Source: Evernia prunastri
Taxonomy: Eukaryota; Ascomycota; Lecanoromycetes; Lecanorales; Parmeliaceae
Direction: 5' to 3'
DNA: 64,000 bases
NCBI GenBank assembly: GCA_003184365.1
Contig: NKYR01000021.1
Span: forward strand, 124,001-188,000
Position 1 is the first letter of the stretch. Every line of letters starts with the position of its first letter. The translations under genes and the position numbers were made by a program. Positions 44,115-54,550 of the stretch are shown in pieces. The notes below the pieces were generated by a model. The model worked only from the letters and a program-made list of their open reading frames with translations, searched no databases and was not told where the DNA came from.

Positions 44115-45609
44115 ATGGATCATTCGCCCAGAACATTAGAGGGTGGGCTCAGCTACAAGGAGAAGATACCAACGGAGGCCGTAGGTATTGTCTCGGACAA
44201 GCAAGATGACAGTGTTGAGAAACTTCCGCAATACACTTCATCGCCATTCAACCGTGCCCGAGATGTGCGAATGCAGAACCCTAGGACCTCTGCGAAACTG
44301 CGAATCTTGTTAGGCTTTGTTTCGGTAGCCCTTGTCTTCACAGCTCTGCACACCTTTCCAATTATCCCTATATGGCTTAAGGGACGGGTTAGCACCTGGC
44401 TGAAAACGTGTGGCTCCGATCATGGCTGGCAGGGTCCCTCGGTCATCTATACGAAGGCAAGGCCTAAAGATGTGGCTAATGACCCTCGCGTGATGCACGA
44501 GATCCCCCAGTATGTCCTCGAGTACGCACCTTTGGTCCACCTATACTCCGAAGAGCAATTCTGGCCTTGTGACATGAAGGAGCATTTGTTCCATGTCACT
44601 CCAAAGCTGAATTACACACCTATACAAGGGCTACCACAATTGAATTTGTCGAATCTGGACCAATTGAACCAATTCGAGGGAGGCCGCTATGTCTTCTTGA
44701 CGAGCAATGACAATGTTGAAGACCGACCGGATTGGCTCGGTGGGCAGGTCAACATACCTGATGATTTCTCAGACGATTCGAAGGCCAATCGCTTTCAGTC
44801 TCAAGCCTCTGGGGGCAAGATTTGGGGGCAAAGCCACGGTGGCCATAGCGACGCTCCGGCTGTTCTCGTGACGGTTGACAAGGGTGATGGGGTTGTGGAC
44901 GCTTTTTGGTTCTTCTTCTACAGCTACAACTTGGGCAACATCGTTTTCAATATCCGTTTTGGCAATCACATTGGCGATTGGGAGCACACTCTTGTCCGAT
45001 TTCGACAGGGGGAACCCGAAGTTGTTTTCGTCAGTGAACATTTTTTTGGGTCAGCGTACAGCTACTCCGCAGTTGAGAAAATTGGAAAACGAGTAAGTAT
45101 CGGATGGTCTCTGCTTGATCCTGCCAGCTGATGTGAGACAGCCCGTCGTTTATTCTGCAGTTGGCACCCATGCAATGTACGCAACGTCAGGTACACACCC
45201 GTATATCCTCCCTCTCGGAATTCTCCACGATGAGACAGATCGAGGCCCTCTTTGGGATCCTGCTCTTAACTCTCTTACATACACGTACGATCATGTTTCT
45301 GATATCTTGTTCGCTTCCAACCGGACACCTGACGCTCCCACTCAATGGTTCTATTTCGCGGGAAAATGGGGCGACAAGTTCTATCCACTGAATGACAACA
45401 GACAATACGGCTTCGCCGGCGAGTATCATTACGTCAATGGTCCACTTGGTCCGAGGTTCAAGCATTTGGGAAGACGAAAAGTGTGCCAAGGGCGCTACAG
45501 CGATCCTTGCGTTATTAAGGATGAGCTCGATCCTAATGAGTTGAGGGTGTGGCCTGGAATGGGCGAGGGCGATGATTGGCCTGATCCGGAGACTAGATCT
45601 CAACGATGA
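44115..45609 (+). CDS. VPS62-family protein (vacuolar sorting-associated)
   Basis: Two exons, 44115-45092 and 45142-45609, separated by a 49-nt GT-AG intron (GTAAGT, CTGAT branch); 481 aa. A cytosolic N-terminus of about 60 residues is followed by one membrane helix (LRILLGFVSVALVFTALHTF). The large C-terminal domain carries the VPS62/DUF946 pattern: APLVHLYSEEQFWPCDMKEHL, DAFWFFFYSYNLGN, GNHIGDWEHTLVRF, VYSAVGTHAMYATSGTHPY and DETDRGPLWDPALN. Yeast Vps62 was found in a screen for cytoplasm-to-vacuole targeting defects; the biochemical role is unknown. Type II membrane topology with a lumenal or extracellular domain is inferred. Good match in length and order of motifs. Confidence 0.88.
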
Positions 45610-47274
45610 TGAGAAAATGGGAACGTTTGATGACTCGGATAATGCATTCATTCAGCGAACGGTGTTTTTAGATGCGCCTGTATGGCGGATACCATAGCTG
45701 TCTCTTGGATGACAAGCAAACGCATTATTGAAATTGATGATATTTTTTGGTCTTCCTATCTCCACTATTGTTTCACTCGATACTGTTCTACCGCTGGATA
45801 CATCAACGACAGTCTAATTCCTCCTTGCTATCGGTAGAAGCAGATTTGCAAAGAGTTCCGGGGGGGATGTTTGGTAAGGAGGGGACTTGCCGGCGAGCAG
45901 CGCCAATATTGAAACTTCAATGAGAAAGTAACCAAGTGTAAGAATTAGCCCGGGCCTCTTCTCTACCAGCTGTAAAGCGAACGCCGGGGAGGAGCCTTGT
46001 GTATCATGCTCTGGGGATCTTACCGATCTCGATTCTGGTGGATCAGGAGTAGGATTTGCTGCGGTGGTCCGGTTGACATAAAGACATCGCTTTGTAATTG
46101 TCTTTTACCGGCTTTGATCTGGTATCTCCTGGATGCTATGACCCTTTCTTCCAATGCTTCTTGGACTCTTTGTATACATATGCACACGTACGAGATTTCT
46201 CCCAGCATGCTACATATGGGGGCTCAAGCACGCCCATGACACTGTGCATCACCCAGCCGGCCTGACCTGCCTTTTGCCTCCATGGGTACATACGAGTGGA
46301 CGGCGTCTTTTCGACTGGTCCTGCTAGCCCCTTGCTAAGAGCATGGTCAAGTGGGTGGAACGATCAAAGGACCTGAGTAACTTACAAGTTCGGATAATTT
46401 TGGCCGGCTAGTACGAGTATGTGAGGTAATTACTTTATGTATCTGGCCGCTGGAAAGAAGCTTCCCGCTAAATCTAACCTACAGCCTTGCGGAAAGCCAT
46501 GTTTGAGCCTCACACACTGCCCCGCAACCTTCAAGTACGTCGAGGACAACCCCTCAACCAACCAACAGCCAACGCAAGCATCGCGTGACAAGCTTCTCCT
46601 CGAACCTTTGCACTAGCAGAGAGAAAATATAGAAGCTGCCACATATCAACTGTTAGGTGAACCATAATGCGAATAGCACTGCCTAACAGAGTTATGTCGC
46701 AGTCTCGCAGTCTCGCAGACAAGCCTTTCGAGGTACCTTAGGCGCTACTCTGACTTGTAAAACGGCGTCTGTTGCAAGTCACTCCAAACTTCGAAGTCAT
46801 TAGGAGTCCAAGTCCTGGATGTGCGTGCAATAGCTGCATCCTGACATCCAACGCTGCCTTTCCAAAATGTGACGGGGAATGCTGATAGCACGAGACCCTC
46901 TGAGTATCACCGCGACCTGATATGATGCCACAAATGATATAGAGTTTAGGTCATCCCGCCTACTTATTTCATGTACGGTCTGTACGGACCGTGGTGCTCT
47001 CTGCTTCCGATAAACTTTTACGCCAAACACCCTTGGCTTTTATGCTTTTCCAATCACGACTCTGCTAATGTTATATGTGAGCCTTGTCAAGTTCGCCGTG
47101 TCCGACGTAGGGACGAGTTCACCGCTCTTAGAGTACTGTCTCGCTGCCTTATTTTGTGCTGTTGCTGGATGATGGCCGTCAGTGTTGGCGATTACTACTA
47201 CTGACCACTCCACTCAACTGCAATCTTCATTCTTAACAGCCTTCACCAGAGCTCTACTTCAGAGGCCGACGACA
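45610..47274. other. Intergenic stretch
   Basis: About 1.65 kb without a supportable gene. It includes the promoter of the large repeat-protein gene at 47275. A few short frames on both strands, no domain features. Confidence 0.45.
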
Positions 47275-50200
47275 ATGGCGTCCCCCCGGCGGGCTCGATC
47301 ACTCTTCCTCTCTCCGGAAAAGGCAGAGCTCTTGGCCGCGCGGGAGATGAACAACTTGGTACATCGAGTGGAAATCGTGCCTCGCAAAGCAGGGCCGAGG
47401 CAGGGCAGAAGAACGGACATCGTGGTGGAGACGGATCTTGGGGACGAAAGACGCACGTCAAAGGCCAGCACCGTCAACGTTGTCGACCAGTTTTGCGGCG
47501 AATACCGCCCGCCCTCTGTTGCGCTTCATCGGCTGTCTTACCTGGACAAGGAACTCCCACCTCCCCCTCCCTCTGAATCCACCGCTCAGACTCCAAATCA
47601 GGGCAATGCTCTGAGCCGTGTATATAGGCACGCGGCCTGCCAGACAGTTGTTTCAATACATAGTCGCTACTCCACTTCGATCAAACCCTCTACACCAAGC
47701 CGCCTCTCAATTGTCTCTTCTCAGAAGGACGGCTCAGAAGATCGTGTTTCTCTCCGGAGTCGCTACTCTACACCGATCAGAGCCTCTACACCGATCAAAG
47801 CCTCTACGCCAACCAAAGCCTCTACACCGATCAAAGCCTCTACGCCAATCAAAGCCTCTACACCGATTAATGCCTCGACACCAAAACGCCTCTCAATTAT
47901 CTCTTCCCAAGAGAATGACTCTGACGATCGTATCTCTATTCGGAGTCGCTTCTCTACACAAGATTCTGTTCCCATCGACAATACCGTCTCTCATTCAAAG
48001 TCCCATGCTAGTGTTGCAATAGATCGTTGGCGGCCGACGGAGGCTTGGGAGAAAAGCGGTAAAACCTCAAGGAGACAGACTACCGGCAGCGTCAGTCCTA
48101 AGACCATACCACAACACGGGCCAGTATCGAGAGTAGAGAATCAGACGCTTGCAGTTGTTCGTCCACAGCGGACAGAGACAAGTCCACGGGCATTGCAAGT
48201 TGTTCCACGGGAGCCTCTCGCAGGGACAAAGAGCAGGGAGATAGTGCCCAGAAGCGGGTCGAGTCGAAAGGCTTCAGTCGGATGGAACTTTCACGATGGT
48301 CTCATACTCAGGACCGACGACAGACTTCAGAGTACTAAAGGGGTATCTTCCGGCGATGCAAGCCTTGAGCTGGGAGCCAAGTCAAAGCGCATGATCCCAA
48401 TCCATTGGAGCTTTCATGACGGCATTATATTCGGAGCTGATCAGTCTCTCGAAGATGAGTATGGTATTTCCAAAGCCAAGTCGAACCGTGTGTTACCGAT
48501 AGGTTGGAGCTTTTACGATGGTTTTAGATTCAGATCTGATGGCTCGGTTGAAGCGACCTCGAAAGTCACCGGGAGAAGCGAAGAGATTGTGCCTAGAAGC
48601 AAGTCGAAACGTATGATTCCTATCGGTTGGACGTTCCAAGAGGGTCTCATATTCACCACTGATGATTCGGTTCGAAATGCCTTGATATCGTCTGACACGA
48701 GCAAGGACATTGAATCGGAAGCTCGGGCTCAACGTCTGCCCATCGCCTGGTCCTTCTACGATGGGCTCAGCCTCGGGAGTAATTTTAAGGTCAAAGAAAC
48801 CTCGAAGAGGGCTCCCGATGGTCTAGAGGTCGCCACTACACCCCGGTTGAAGCGTACTGTTGGCTGGACTTTCAATGATGGCCTGACGGTCAGAACCGGT
48901 CACGCGATCTCTCCCGACAACGGAGGGATAGCGAGGAGGACCGGATCGAATTGTTCAGTTACTTGGACTTTTAATGAAGGCCTCATAATCAAGACTCACG
49001 CAGGAGCTTCACCGAACAACAGGAGATTTGCCACTGGAACTAAGTCAAGGCATGCTATCGGCTGGAGCTTTCATGATGGCCTAGTAATTAGGACTGACGG
49101 TCGTGTCGTCAAGCGGTCTAATAAAAACAGAAAATCATCCACGAGTAATGAGCCGAAAGGAATGTCTGCTAGCTGGAGTTTTTATGAAGGCTTAACAATC
49201 AAGCAGCGATCTATTTCCGGAGCCAATGGAAAGGGCAAGGGTGTGGACAGAAGATTACACCCTGGGTTCCCTAAGCCGAAGGCCAAACAGCGTCAGGCCG
49301 GACACCATAGGCGTATAAACTACAGCTTCTGGGATGGTGTCACGATCCGGACAACTGATGGGTCTTCAACTCAGGTCTTGACTCAGCCGAGCTCAAAATT
49401 TGGCTGGACATTCCATGATGGAATCTGCAGGATGACCGTTGGACCTTCGAATCAGATTAGCACCGAAGCCCAACCGAAGCGCACGTACGGCTGGACCTTC
49501 TATGACGGCCTGAGAATTCAGCCCAATGTTGAAGCTGGGATCATTTCAAAGGCACCATCGGCGATCCGCGGCCCTGCATCTTCCATCTTACCTTCGGCGC
49601 AATTGACGCAGAAGGATACTCTGAATCTTCTGAACAAACAAGAATATGAATCATCCAAAAAGCAGCAGTCGGAGGATGTTGTCTCTGATCTTTCACACGA
49701 GTCTGCCCTGGACCTAGAACAGCATGATACCTTGCAGCGACCCATGCCGCTGCCATCATTTGTCTCACCGAAAGAACCCGATCTATCCCCGAAGTCCAAG
49801 CCTCCACCCCCGTCCTCTTCTTCTTCATCCAGGGCATCCTATTTTGCGACCCCGGCTGGATCATCAAAGCCAGGCCCAGCATCCGGACCCGGGATACCAC
49901 AAGCCTCACGAGCCAATACCAGTTCAGAAATATCTCCTAGCCCCTCCGAAACACGGTATTACATTATCGAAAATGGAAAAGCTGTCGCAAAGGACTCCTT
50001 CAACCAGCCTCGTACGCCCAGCTCAAACAAAGATGCCACGCCCCTACTTCCGAAGTCGGGAATTAGGCGGAAACAGCTGCGATCTAGACCCTCGCTTGAG
50101 AATTGGGACGGAACTTTGCCCCATTCTACTTTCGAACCTGGGACCAGGAGGAGACAGAACTCGAAGACTAAATTCCCCATCGAAAATGGTGAAGGTGCAC

Positions 50201-50346
50201 CTCCAGCACTTGCACCCAGGCGTACGGATGGTCCTCCTTTGCCTGCTTTCAAGTACCACATCGAGCACATCGAGGGCGGAAACGCTGTACCTCCGCCACA
50301 AGCCCTTATGGCCGTGCGAAAGAATCTCGTTGCTGGAGGCTTCTAG
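47275..50346 (+). CDS. Large disordered orphan protein with twelve W-[ST]-F-x-[DE]-G repeats
   Basis: Single open frame, 1023 aa from ATG 47275; the frame goes further upstream only through non-ATG codons. Order: basic N-terminus (SPRRARSLFLSPEKAELLAAREM); Ser/Thr-rich region with six hexapeptide repeats STP[IT][KRN]A (about residues 165-200) flanked by a duplicated RLSI[VI]SSQ segment; then, residues 337-740, twelve copies of a short aromatic motif, consensus G-W-[ST]-F-x-[DE]-G-[LIVF], mostly followed by a basic/polar tail such as IRTDGR. The spacing is 28-49 residues and the spacers are Lys/Arg/Ser-rich. The last 280 residues are Pro/Ser-rich with SSSSSS runs. No enzyme domain or membrane helix. 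The layout resembles a sticker-and-spacer scaffold. The even repetition of the motif across 1.2 kb of DNA with diverged codons argues for selection on protein. Function unknown. Confidence 0.85.
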   Translation: MASPRRARSLFLSPEKAELLAAREMNNLVHRVEIVPRKAGPRQGRRTDIVVETDLGDERRTSKASTVNVVDQFCGEYRPPSVALHRLSYLDKELPPPPPSESTAQTPNQGNALSRVYRHAACQTVVSIHSRYSTSIKPSTPSRLSIVSSQKDGSEDRVSLRSRYSTPIRASTPIKASTPTKASTPIKASTPIKASTPINASTPKRLSIISSQENDSDDRISIRSRFSTQDSVPIDNTVSHSKSHASVAIDRWRPTEAWEKSGKTSRRQTTGSVSPKTIPQHGPVSRVENQTLAVVRPQRTETSPRALQVVPREPLAGTKSREIVPRSGSSRKASVGWNFHDGLILRTDDRLQSTKGVSSGDASLELGAKSKRMIPIHWSFHDGIIFGADQSLEDEYGISKAKSNRVLPIGWSFYDGFRFRSDGSVEATSKVTGRSEEIVPRSKSKRMIPIGWTFQEGLIFTTDDSVRNALISSDTSKDIESEARAQRLPIAWSFYDGLSLGSNFKVKETSKRAPDGLEVATTPRLKRTVGWTFNDGLTVRTGHAISPDNGGIARRTGSNCSVTWTFNEGLIIKTHAGASPNNRRFATGTKSRHAIGWSFHDGLVIRTDGRVVKRSNKNRKSSTSNEPKGMSASWSFYEGLTIKQRSISGANGKGKGVDRRLHPGFPKPKAKQRQAGHHRRINYSFWDGVTIRTTDGSSTQVLTQPSSKFGWTFHDGICRMTVGPSNQISTEAQPKRTYGWTFYDGLRIQPNVEAGIISKAPSAIRGPASSILPSAQLTQKDTLNLLNKQEYESSKKQQSEDVVSDLSHESALDLEQHDTLQRPMPLPSFVSPKEPDLSPKSKPPPPSSSSSSRASYFATPAGSSKPGPASGPGIPQASRANTSSEISPSPSETRYYIIENGKAVAKDSFNQPRTPSSNKDATPLLPKSGIRRKQLRSRPSLENWDGTLPHSTFEPGTRRRQNSKTKFPIENGEGAPPALAPRRTDGPPLPAFKYHIEHIEGGNAVPPPQALMAVRKNLVAGGF
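47767..47874 (+). repeat. 18-bp coding minisatellite, six units
   Basis: Six tandem 18-bp units with consensus tctacaccgatcaaagcc encode the hexapeptide STPIKA; a seventh partial unit follows. Units differ by 1-4 substitutions, mostly transitions. Likely to vary in copy number between strains. Confidence 0.9.
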
Positions 50347-50995
50347 TGTAGAGATTGGGTGTTAGAAGAGGATGGTTAGGTTGGAGATTCCGTGAAGAAG
50401 TCGCTGTGGTTTCTTAGAGGCGCTTTGTGCGAAAAGATGTGGTCATCAACCCTTTCGCTCTATCTGTAATCAGGGTTAAGCGCCTCTCTGCTTAAGAGCA
50501 CTGCACTTTCCTTCAATTTTTATCAGTGCAATGAACATTTATATGTCCGCAGAGTCCAGCATTCGGCTTGGTTACATAGGGATTAGGTATGGTCGCAAGG
50601 ACCTGGCTGGAATGTTCACTGCGCACTCTCACTTGGAGCGGCAATTTTCACTGGGTCCATGGCTGGAGTTATTGCGAGGACCCGAGAAGCTTTGGCGTTT
50701 CTTTTTCACGAATATTGTGAATGAGCACCAAGCGTAGGAGCGTCGGCCGTGTTAATGTTCCAAGTCTTCATCGTAGAACAGTCAACCAGGTGGTTTCTTG
50801 CCCTTTCGCTGTAGTACGATCCTAGGTACCTTCCGCCCGGCACTCTGCCTCGATCCGTCATCCAACCTATTTCATACTAGTGTCTTCCGTCATGACATAC
50901 GTACTTTCGTCCCCTCCTTATGCTTCCGAACCTCAGACATCCATCTTCACCACCAAAAATAACAAACACATCACGAGGATAATCCCAACATAAAT
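50347..50995. other. Intergenic stretch
   Basis: About 650 bp between the repeat-protein gene and the ABM gene; nothing recognised. Confidence 0.45.
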
Positions 50996-51474
50996 ATGGT
51001 CTACACTATCGTAGTCCACCTCTACGCCAAAGATTCCGCCGACGCCATCTCCAAACTGCATGACAAGCTCATCGAGGCTAGCAATGTATACCGCAAAGAT
51101 CACGAGACGATCTCTTGGTTCGTGATGCAAGATCATCAAGACAAAAGGGCCTTTACTATTGTGGAGCGCTACGAGCATGAGAGTGTACATCGCCCCGTTT
51201 TCTTTTCTTCCGTGGAATGTTTCAAGCTTTCCCTCAAACTGGTGGATATGAAAAGCTGCTGATGTATTCCCGGAACAGAGCCAGAAATACCATCTCGAGG
51301 TGCGTAAAGACGTTGCCGTCGCGGTCAATGACGCGGCTTGTTGGAAAGCGCTTCTCTGTTTCTGATCCACTTGTGTAGAACCCCTACTGGAAGACGTTCA
51401 ATCCGTACGTCGAGCCACTGCTTGAGAAGCCAATGGACTTGAGGCGCTGCAACGAGTTGGAGGAGCAGAAGTAG
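50996..51474 (+). CDS. Small ABM-domain (antibiotic biosynthesis monooxygenase-like) protein
   Basis: Three exons: 50996-51184, 51279-51299 (a 21-nt micro-exon) and 51379-51474; 101 aa. Introns (94 and 79 nt) are GT-AG and phase 0. Spliced, the product begins MVYTIVVHLYAKDSADAISKLH and continues ISWFVMQDHQDKRAFTIVERYEHESSQKYHLENPYWKTFNPYVEPLL, the ferredoxin-like dimeric alpha/beta-barrel pattern of ABM proteins (strand-helix-strand, Y-E/N-P-Y-W at the end). ABM proteins oxygenate or tailor polyketide quinols without cofactor, or act in haem turnover and stress responses; the fungal single-domain forms are mostly unassigned. An EthD protein of similar fold lies 7 kb away. Without the micro-exon the frame ends early after VDMKSC. 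Confidence 0.78.
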
Positions 51475-52400
51475 ATCTGGTCCCACAACGTAGCTTGGCT
51501 GTTCCCCCCATGAAGAAAGAAGGCCGACAGAATCCACTTTGTTGGCGGCATTGGGTCCGGCTAGATAGGCGCATCAAACGCTTGCACTCTTTCCGGATAT
51601 CTAATGATCGGTTATTTTTCTCGGAGCATCCTCCTCCTTTGCATCTTTGAGCAGAAAACACTCCTCGATTCTTGTTCTACCCACATCCTGCAACCGCTTC
51701 GCCTTCAGCCACGGAAGACCGCCCCTCCAGGGAGACCCCGCATCCCGCAATCGGCTCATAGTCAGCCATGCCTGCCCTCATAGGTCTCCAAGGGTCCCTC
51801 GTACTCAAACAATTTGAGATGGACTTCATTCCACTGGTGTCGGTCCTGATAAGATACCCATGAAGTGTGACGCTCTCAGGATGGCAGAAGTGAAAGCCGG
51901 TGAGGAACTCACACCCGACCACTTACGGTTCAAAAAGCTTTTGGGAAAGCTTCTCGCCCGCTCAATGGTGGTGCAGGACTGTAACGTCCTGATATATTAT
52001 TCCACAGTAGACGAGGTTTTCAGCATTTTGAAAACGGAAGATTTGTAAACTGCCGTCCGGCATTGCTTGCGTCGAAAGTTCCTTGTCCTAAAGATCCACA
52101 TCGCTGCCCCCGATAACCTTGGTAAGTCGATTTCTTCAAATCTGAAATTAAGATCTGATTTGCGGACAGCCCAACATTAAACATAATAAAAAAAGTAGAA
52201 GTCGCTGTCTATCGTATCGTGAGACTCTCCTCTTTGCTGGTTTCACAAGTCTTGAGATGCTTTGCGATGTGGATCCTCAACATCGCTTCAACCAGCCATA
52301 TCAGCTTTCTATCGCTGAACGTAAGTGAAAATGGCGATATTGCGAACCACACCTCTCTAAGCCTTGTGTCTCCTGAAGTAGGCTCAAAAGACCGACTCGT
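51475..52400. other. Stretch with only short frames
   Basis: A 62-codon frame with an ATG at 51860 (KAGEELTPDHLRFKKLLGKLLARS) looks coding-like but cannot be assigned or extended; it may be a fragment of a lost gene. Nothing else supported. Confidence 0.35.
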
Positions 52401-53340
52401 TTTGATCTGCAGAACAAGACTAATGGTGGAATTCGCAGTGCCACCGGAACGACCGAATCACCGCCGGCCGCGGGCGTCGAGATGAACCTTTCGTAGGAAG
52501 AGGACGTAGCTCTAGGTTGGGGACAGGTATACATCAATATAGTCGAGTGCCTGGCGGATTTGCCATGGCAAAACGTGAAGAGAAGAAGGAGTTTGAGGAG
52601 GGCCAGTTGGACTTCCATTTTCATGCAGGCTCTACCACAAGACTTCTAATAAGACAGCTGCAGCATGGGGTTGAAGTCAAGTAAGATGCCTTATTTGGGG
52701 TCTCTATCAAACTGGTCTCCAGATCGCCCGTACCTACACTCCGACATACTGTCCAAAACTCCAAGCGGGGATTGTACTAAGAAATCGACCTATTGCGTTC
52801 TTCTCCGTTGAACGAAAGGGGCCAGGGCGGGCTAGCGATCTATCTAACAACAAGAGTCTTGCGGGCGCTGATCATCCAGCCATCAATGTCTCGATTGTAG
52901 CTTCGCGTCCATCGGTCGATCCACGTCTGTCATCAATCAGCAGTGCCTTGACGGCAAACAGCGGCCCATTTATGGATGTATACGATAGGTAATTGAAGAC
53001 CATGTACGAATATGACGGTGTGAATATTGCTTCCTCCGCGGTCTTTATCTCCTACTTCGACGCTCTGGCCACTGCGGTGGTACACGATCCCGACGGAACG
53101 GGCGCTACGGCCGATGCCTGGAGCCAGGAGCGTATCGTATCGCTGATTGTACGAAATAACCCGCCCCACGAGGAGTCAAGATGGGGCATGCTCGTTCACG
53201 CATAGATATCGATCTGGCCGCGGCTGATCATACGGGAACACTTCGAGGACGCTCTTCAGTGGGAAGGTCTAACCTTCCTGATGGAATATGACGGAAACTT
53301 GATTGGGGAAAGAAAGGTACCTACTCTATGCTCGGCCGTC
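52401..53340 (+). pseudogene. Decayed fungal gene of unknown family
   Basis: Coding-like pieces follow one another on the plus strand but are interrupted. A piece near 52507-52575 (GWGQVYINIVECLADLPWQNV) changes frame into EEGQLDFHFHAGSTTRLLIRQL. A third piece from about 52728 (LQAGIVLRNRPIAFFSVERK) runs to FMDVYDR, meets TAA at 52990, continues in the same frame (MYEYDGVNIASSAVFISYFD to SRWGMLVHA), meets TAG at 53203-53205, and continues again (WPRLIIREHFEDALQWEGL, MEYDGNLIGERKV) to a TGA near 53340. Both internal stops could come from CAR codons by C to T change. It resembles an uncharacterised fungal family of about 300 aa, often secreted; I cannot name it. Confidence 0.55.
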
Positions 53341-53490
53341 TGAGGTGCTAGAGAATTCAAGTTGAGAGATCGCCCTTGTACAAATGAAGATGGAAGGAGA
53401 TTGCAACAAGCTACATAGTTCCTTATGAAAAGCTTGCATGCAGCGGCTTGAAAACTTATGCACCCAGCTGCACGTGGCATACTTATATAA

Positions 53491-53930
53491 TTATCTATGA
53501 TGCTTTGGCGGAGAGACCGAGTCTACCATCGTAAATTGCTCTTCGACCGCGAAGACAAAGTCTCGCGAGACGCTAGGAGAAATTGCGTCGAAATCCACAT
53601 CGCATTCCGAGCTGATATCATCCATACTCGGAAGAAGGTCGTCCATGCTTTCAAGTCCTTGCAGCTTACGAACTGATCCCAGTCGTATATGCGAATCTAG
53701 TACTCTCGACAGCACTCTTCGCCCTCTCGAACAAATCCGTGCAGGATTGATGCATTTCGCTGATGCGTTCGCTCTTGCGACCCCTGGGGCTATTGGCTAG
53801 CACGTTTAGCAGCGTGATTGATGGCTCGATGAGCTTGAGGTCTCATAGTGTTTGGGTTTAACGGATCGCAAACAATGTCTCGAAGCAGGGTTGGTGCAGC
53901 CGTTACGAAGATGTAGGCAACAGCCCTAGT
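53491..53930 (-). pseudogene. Fungal-specific transcription factor C-terminal relic
   Basis: On the minus strand, AVAYIFVTAAPTLLRDIVCDPLNPNT is followed, after a one-base frame change at about 53850, by DLKLIEPSITLLNVLANSPRG and MHQSCTDLFERAKSAVE, then after another break by MDDLLPSMDDISSECD to a stop at 53491. This reads like the helical C-terminal part and acidic tail of a Zn2Cys6-type regulator. No DNA-binding cluster was found upstream. At least two frame disruptions, so a relic. The family call is from pattern only. Confidence 0.45.
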
Positions 53931-54550
53931 ATCATTACTATCATGTTCCAGCGAGTAGGATCATGGGTTCACCTGGCCAGAAACAAGCGTACCTCCCTCC
54001 TTCGAGGAATGACTTGGAGTAAATTTATCGCCTTTCTGGACTCAGCTGCGTAGACCTGGGGCTTGCCAGAAGCTGAATCTCATTGGATCCCATGAGGTCG
54101 CCGCAGAGGGAGTGGGCGATGATGAAAATCATAAAGCTCTTCCGCCGAAGGAGGACTGGCATGGCAAGATTGTGACAGCCGGTCTCTACTGTAGCCTTCC
54201 CTACGCTGACCAGGCTTATCTGATGGGACAGGAGGTGGGTAGTGGGGCGGAAATAAAGGCCGTCAGACGGCAGATTTTGGCATGGACGCAAGCATAGATG
54301 CTCTTGCAAAGCCGCTTAATCGAGAAAATTAAGCGCTCATACTGTCCACGAGAAAGCATGACAACCCTCGCAATCGGTAGGCTGGTTCTGCGCGTCAAGT
54401 GTTGCGCCTCAATGACCGCTTCGATGGGTCCAACGACGCTGAAGTCGCGTAGGCGGTATTTCAATGTACAGCGCCAATGATCATGACCGTGGTTCGCTTA
54501 TTTCAACACCTTCATTGGAATCCTCTCTCGACAAATCGTACACTTGAACC
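53931..54550. other. Intergenic stretch
   Basis: About 620 bp without a supported gene, containing the promoter of the secreted protein at 54551. Confidence 0.4.

Noticed and set aside
49518..49909. Minus-strand frames opposite the repeat protein
   Set aside because: Antisense shadows of Ser/Pro-rich coding sequence.
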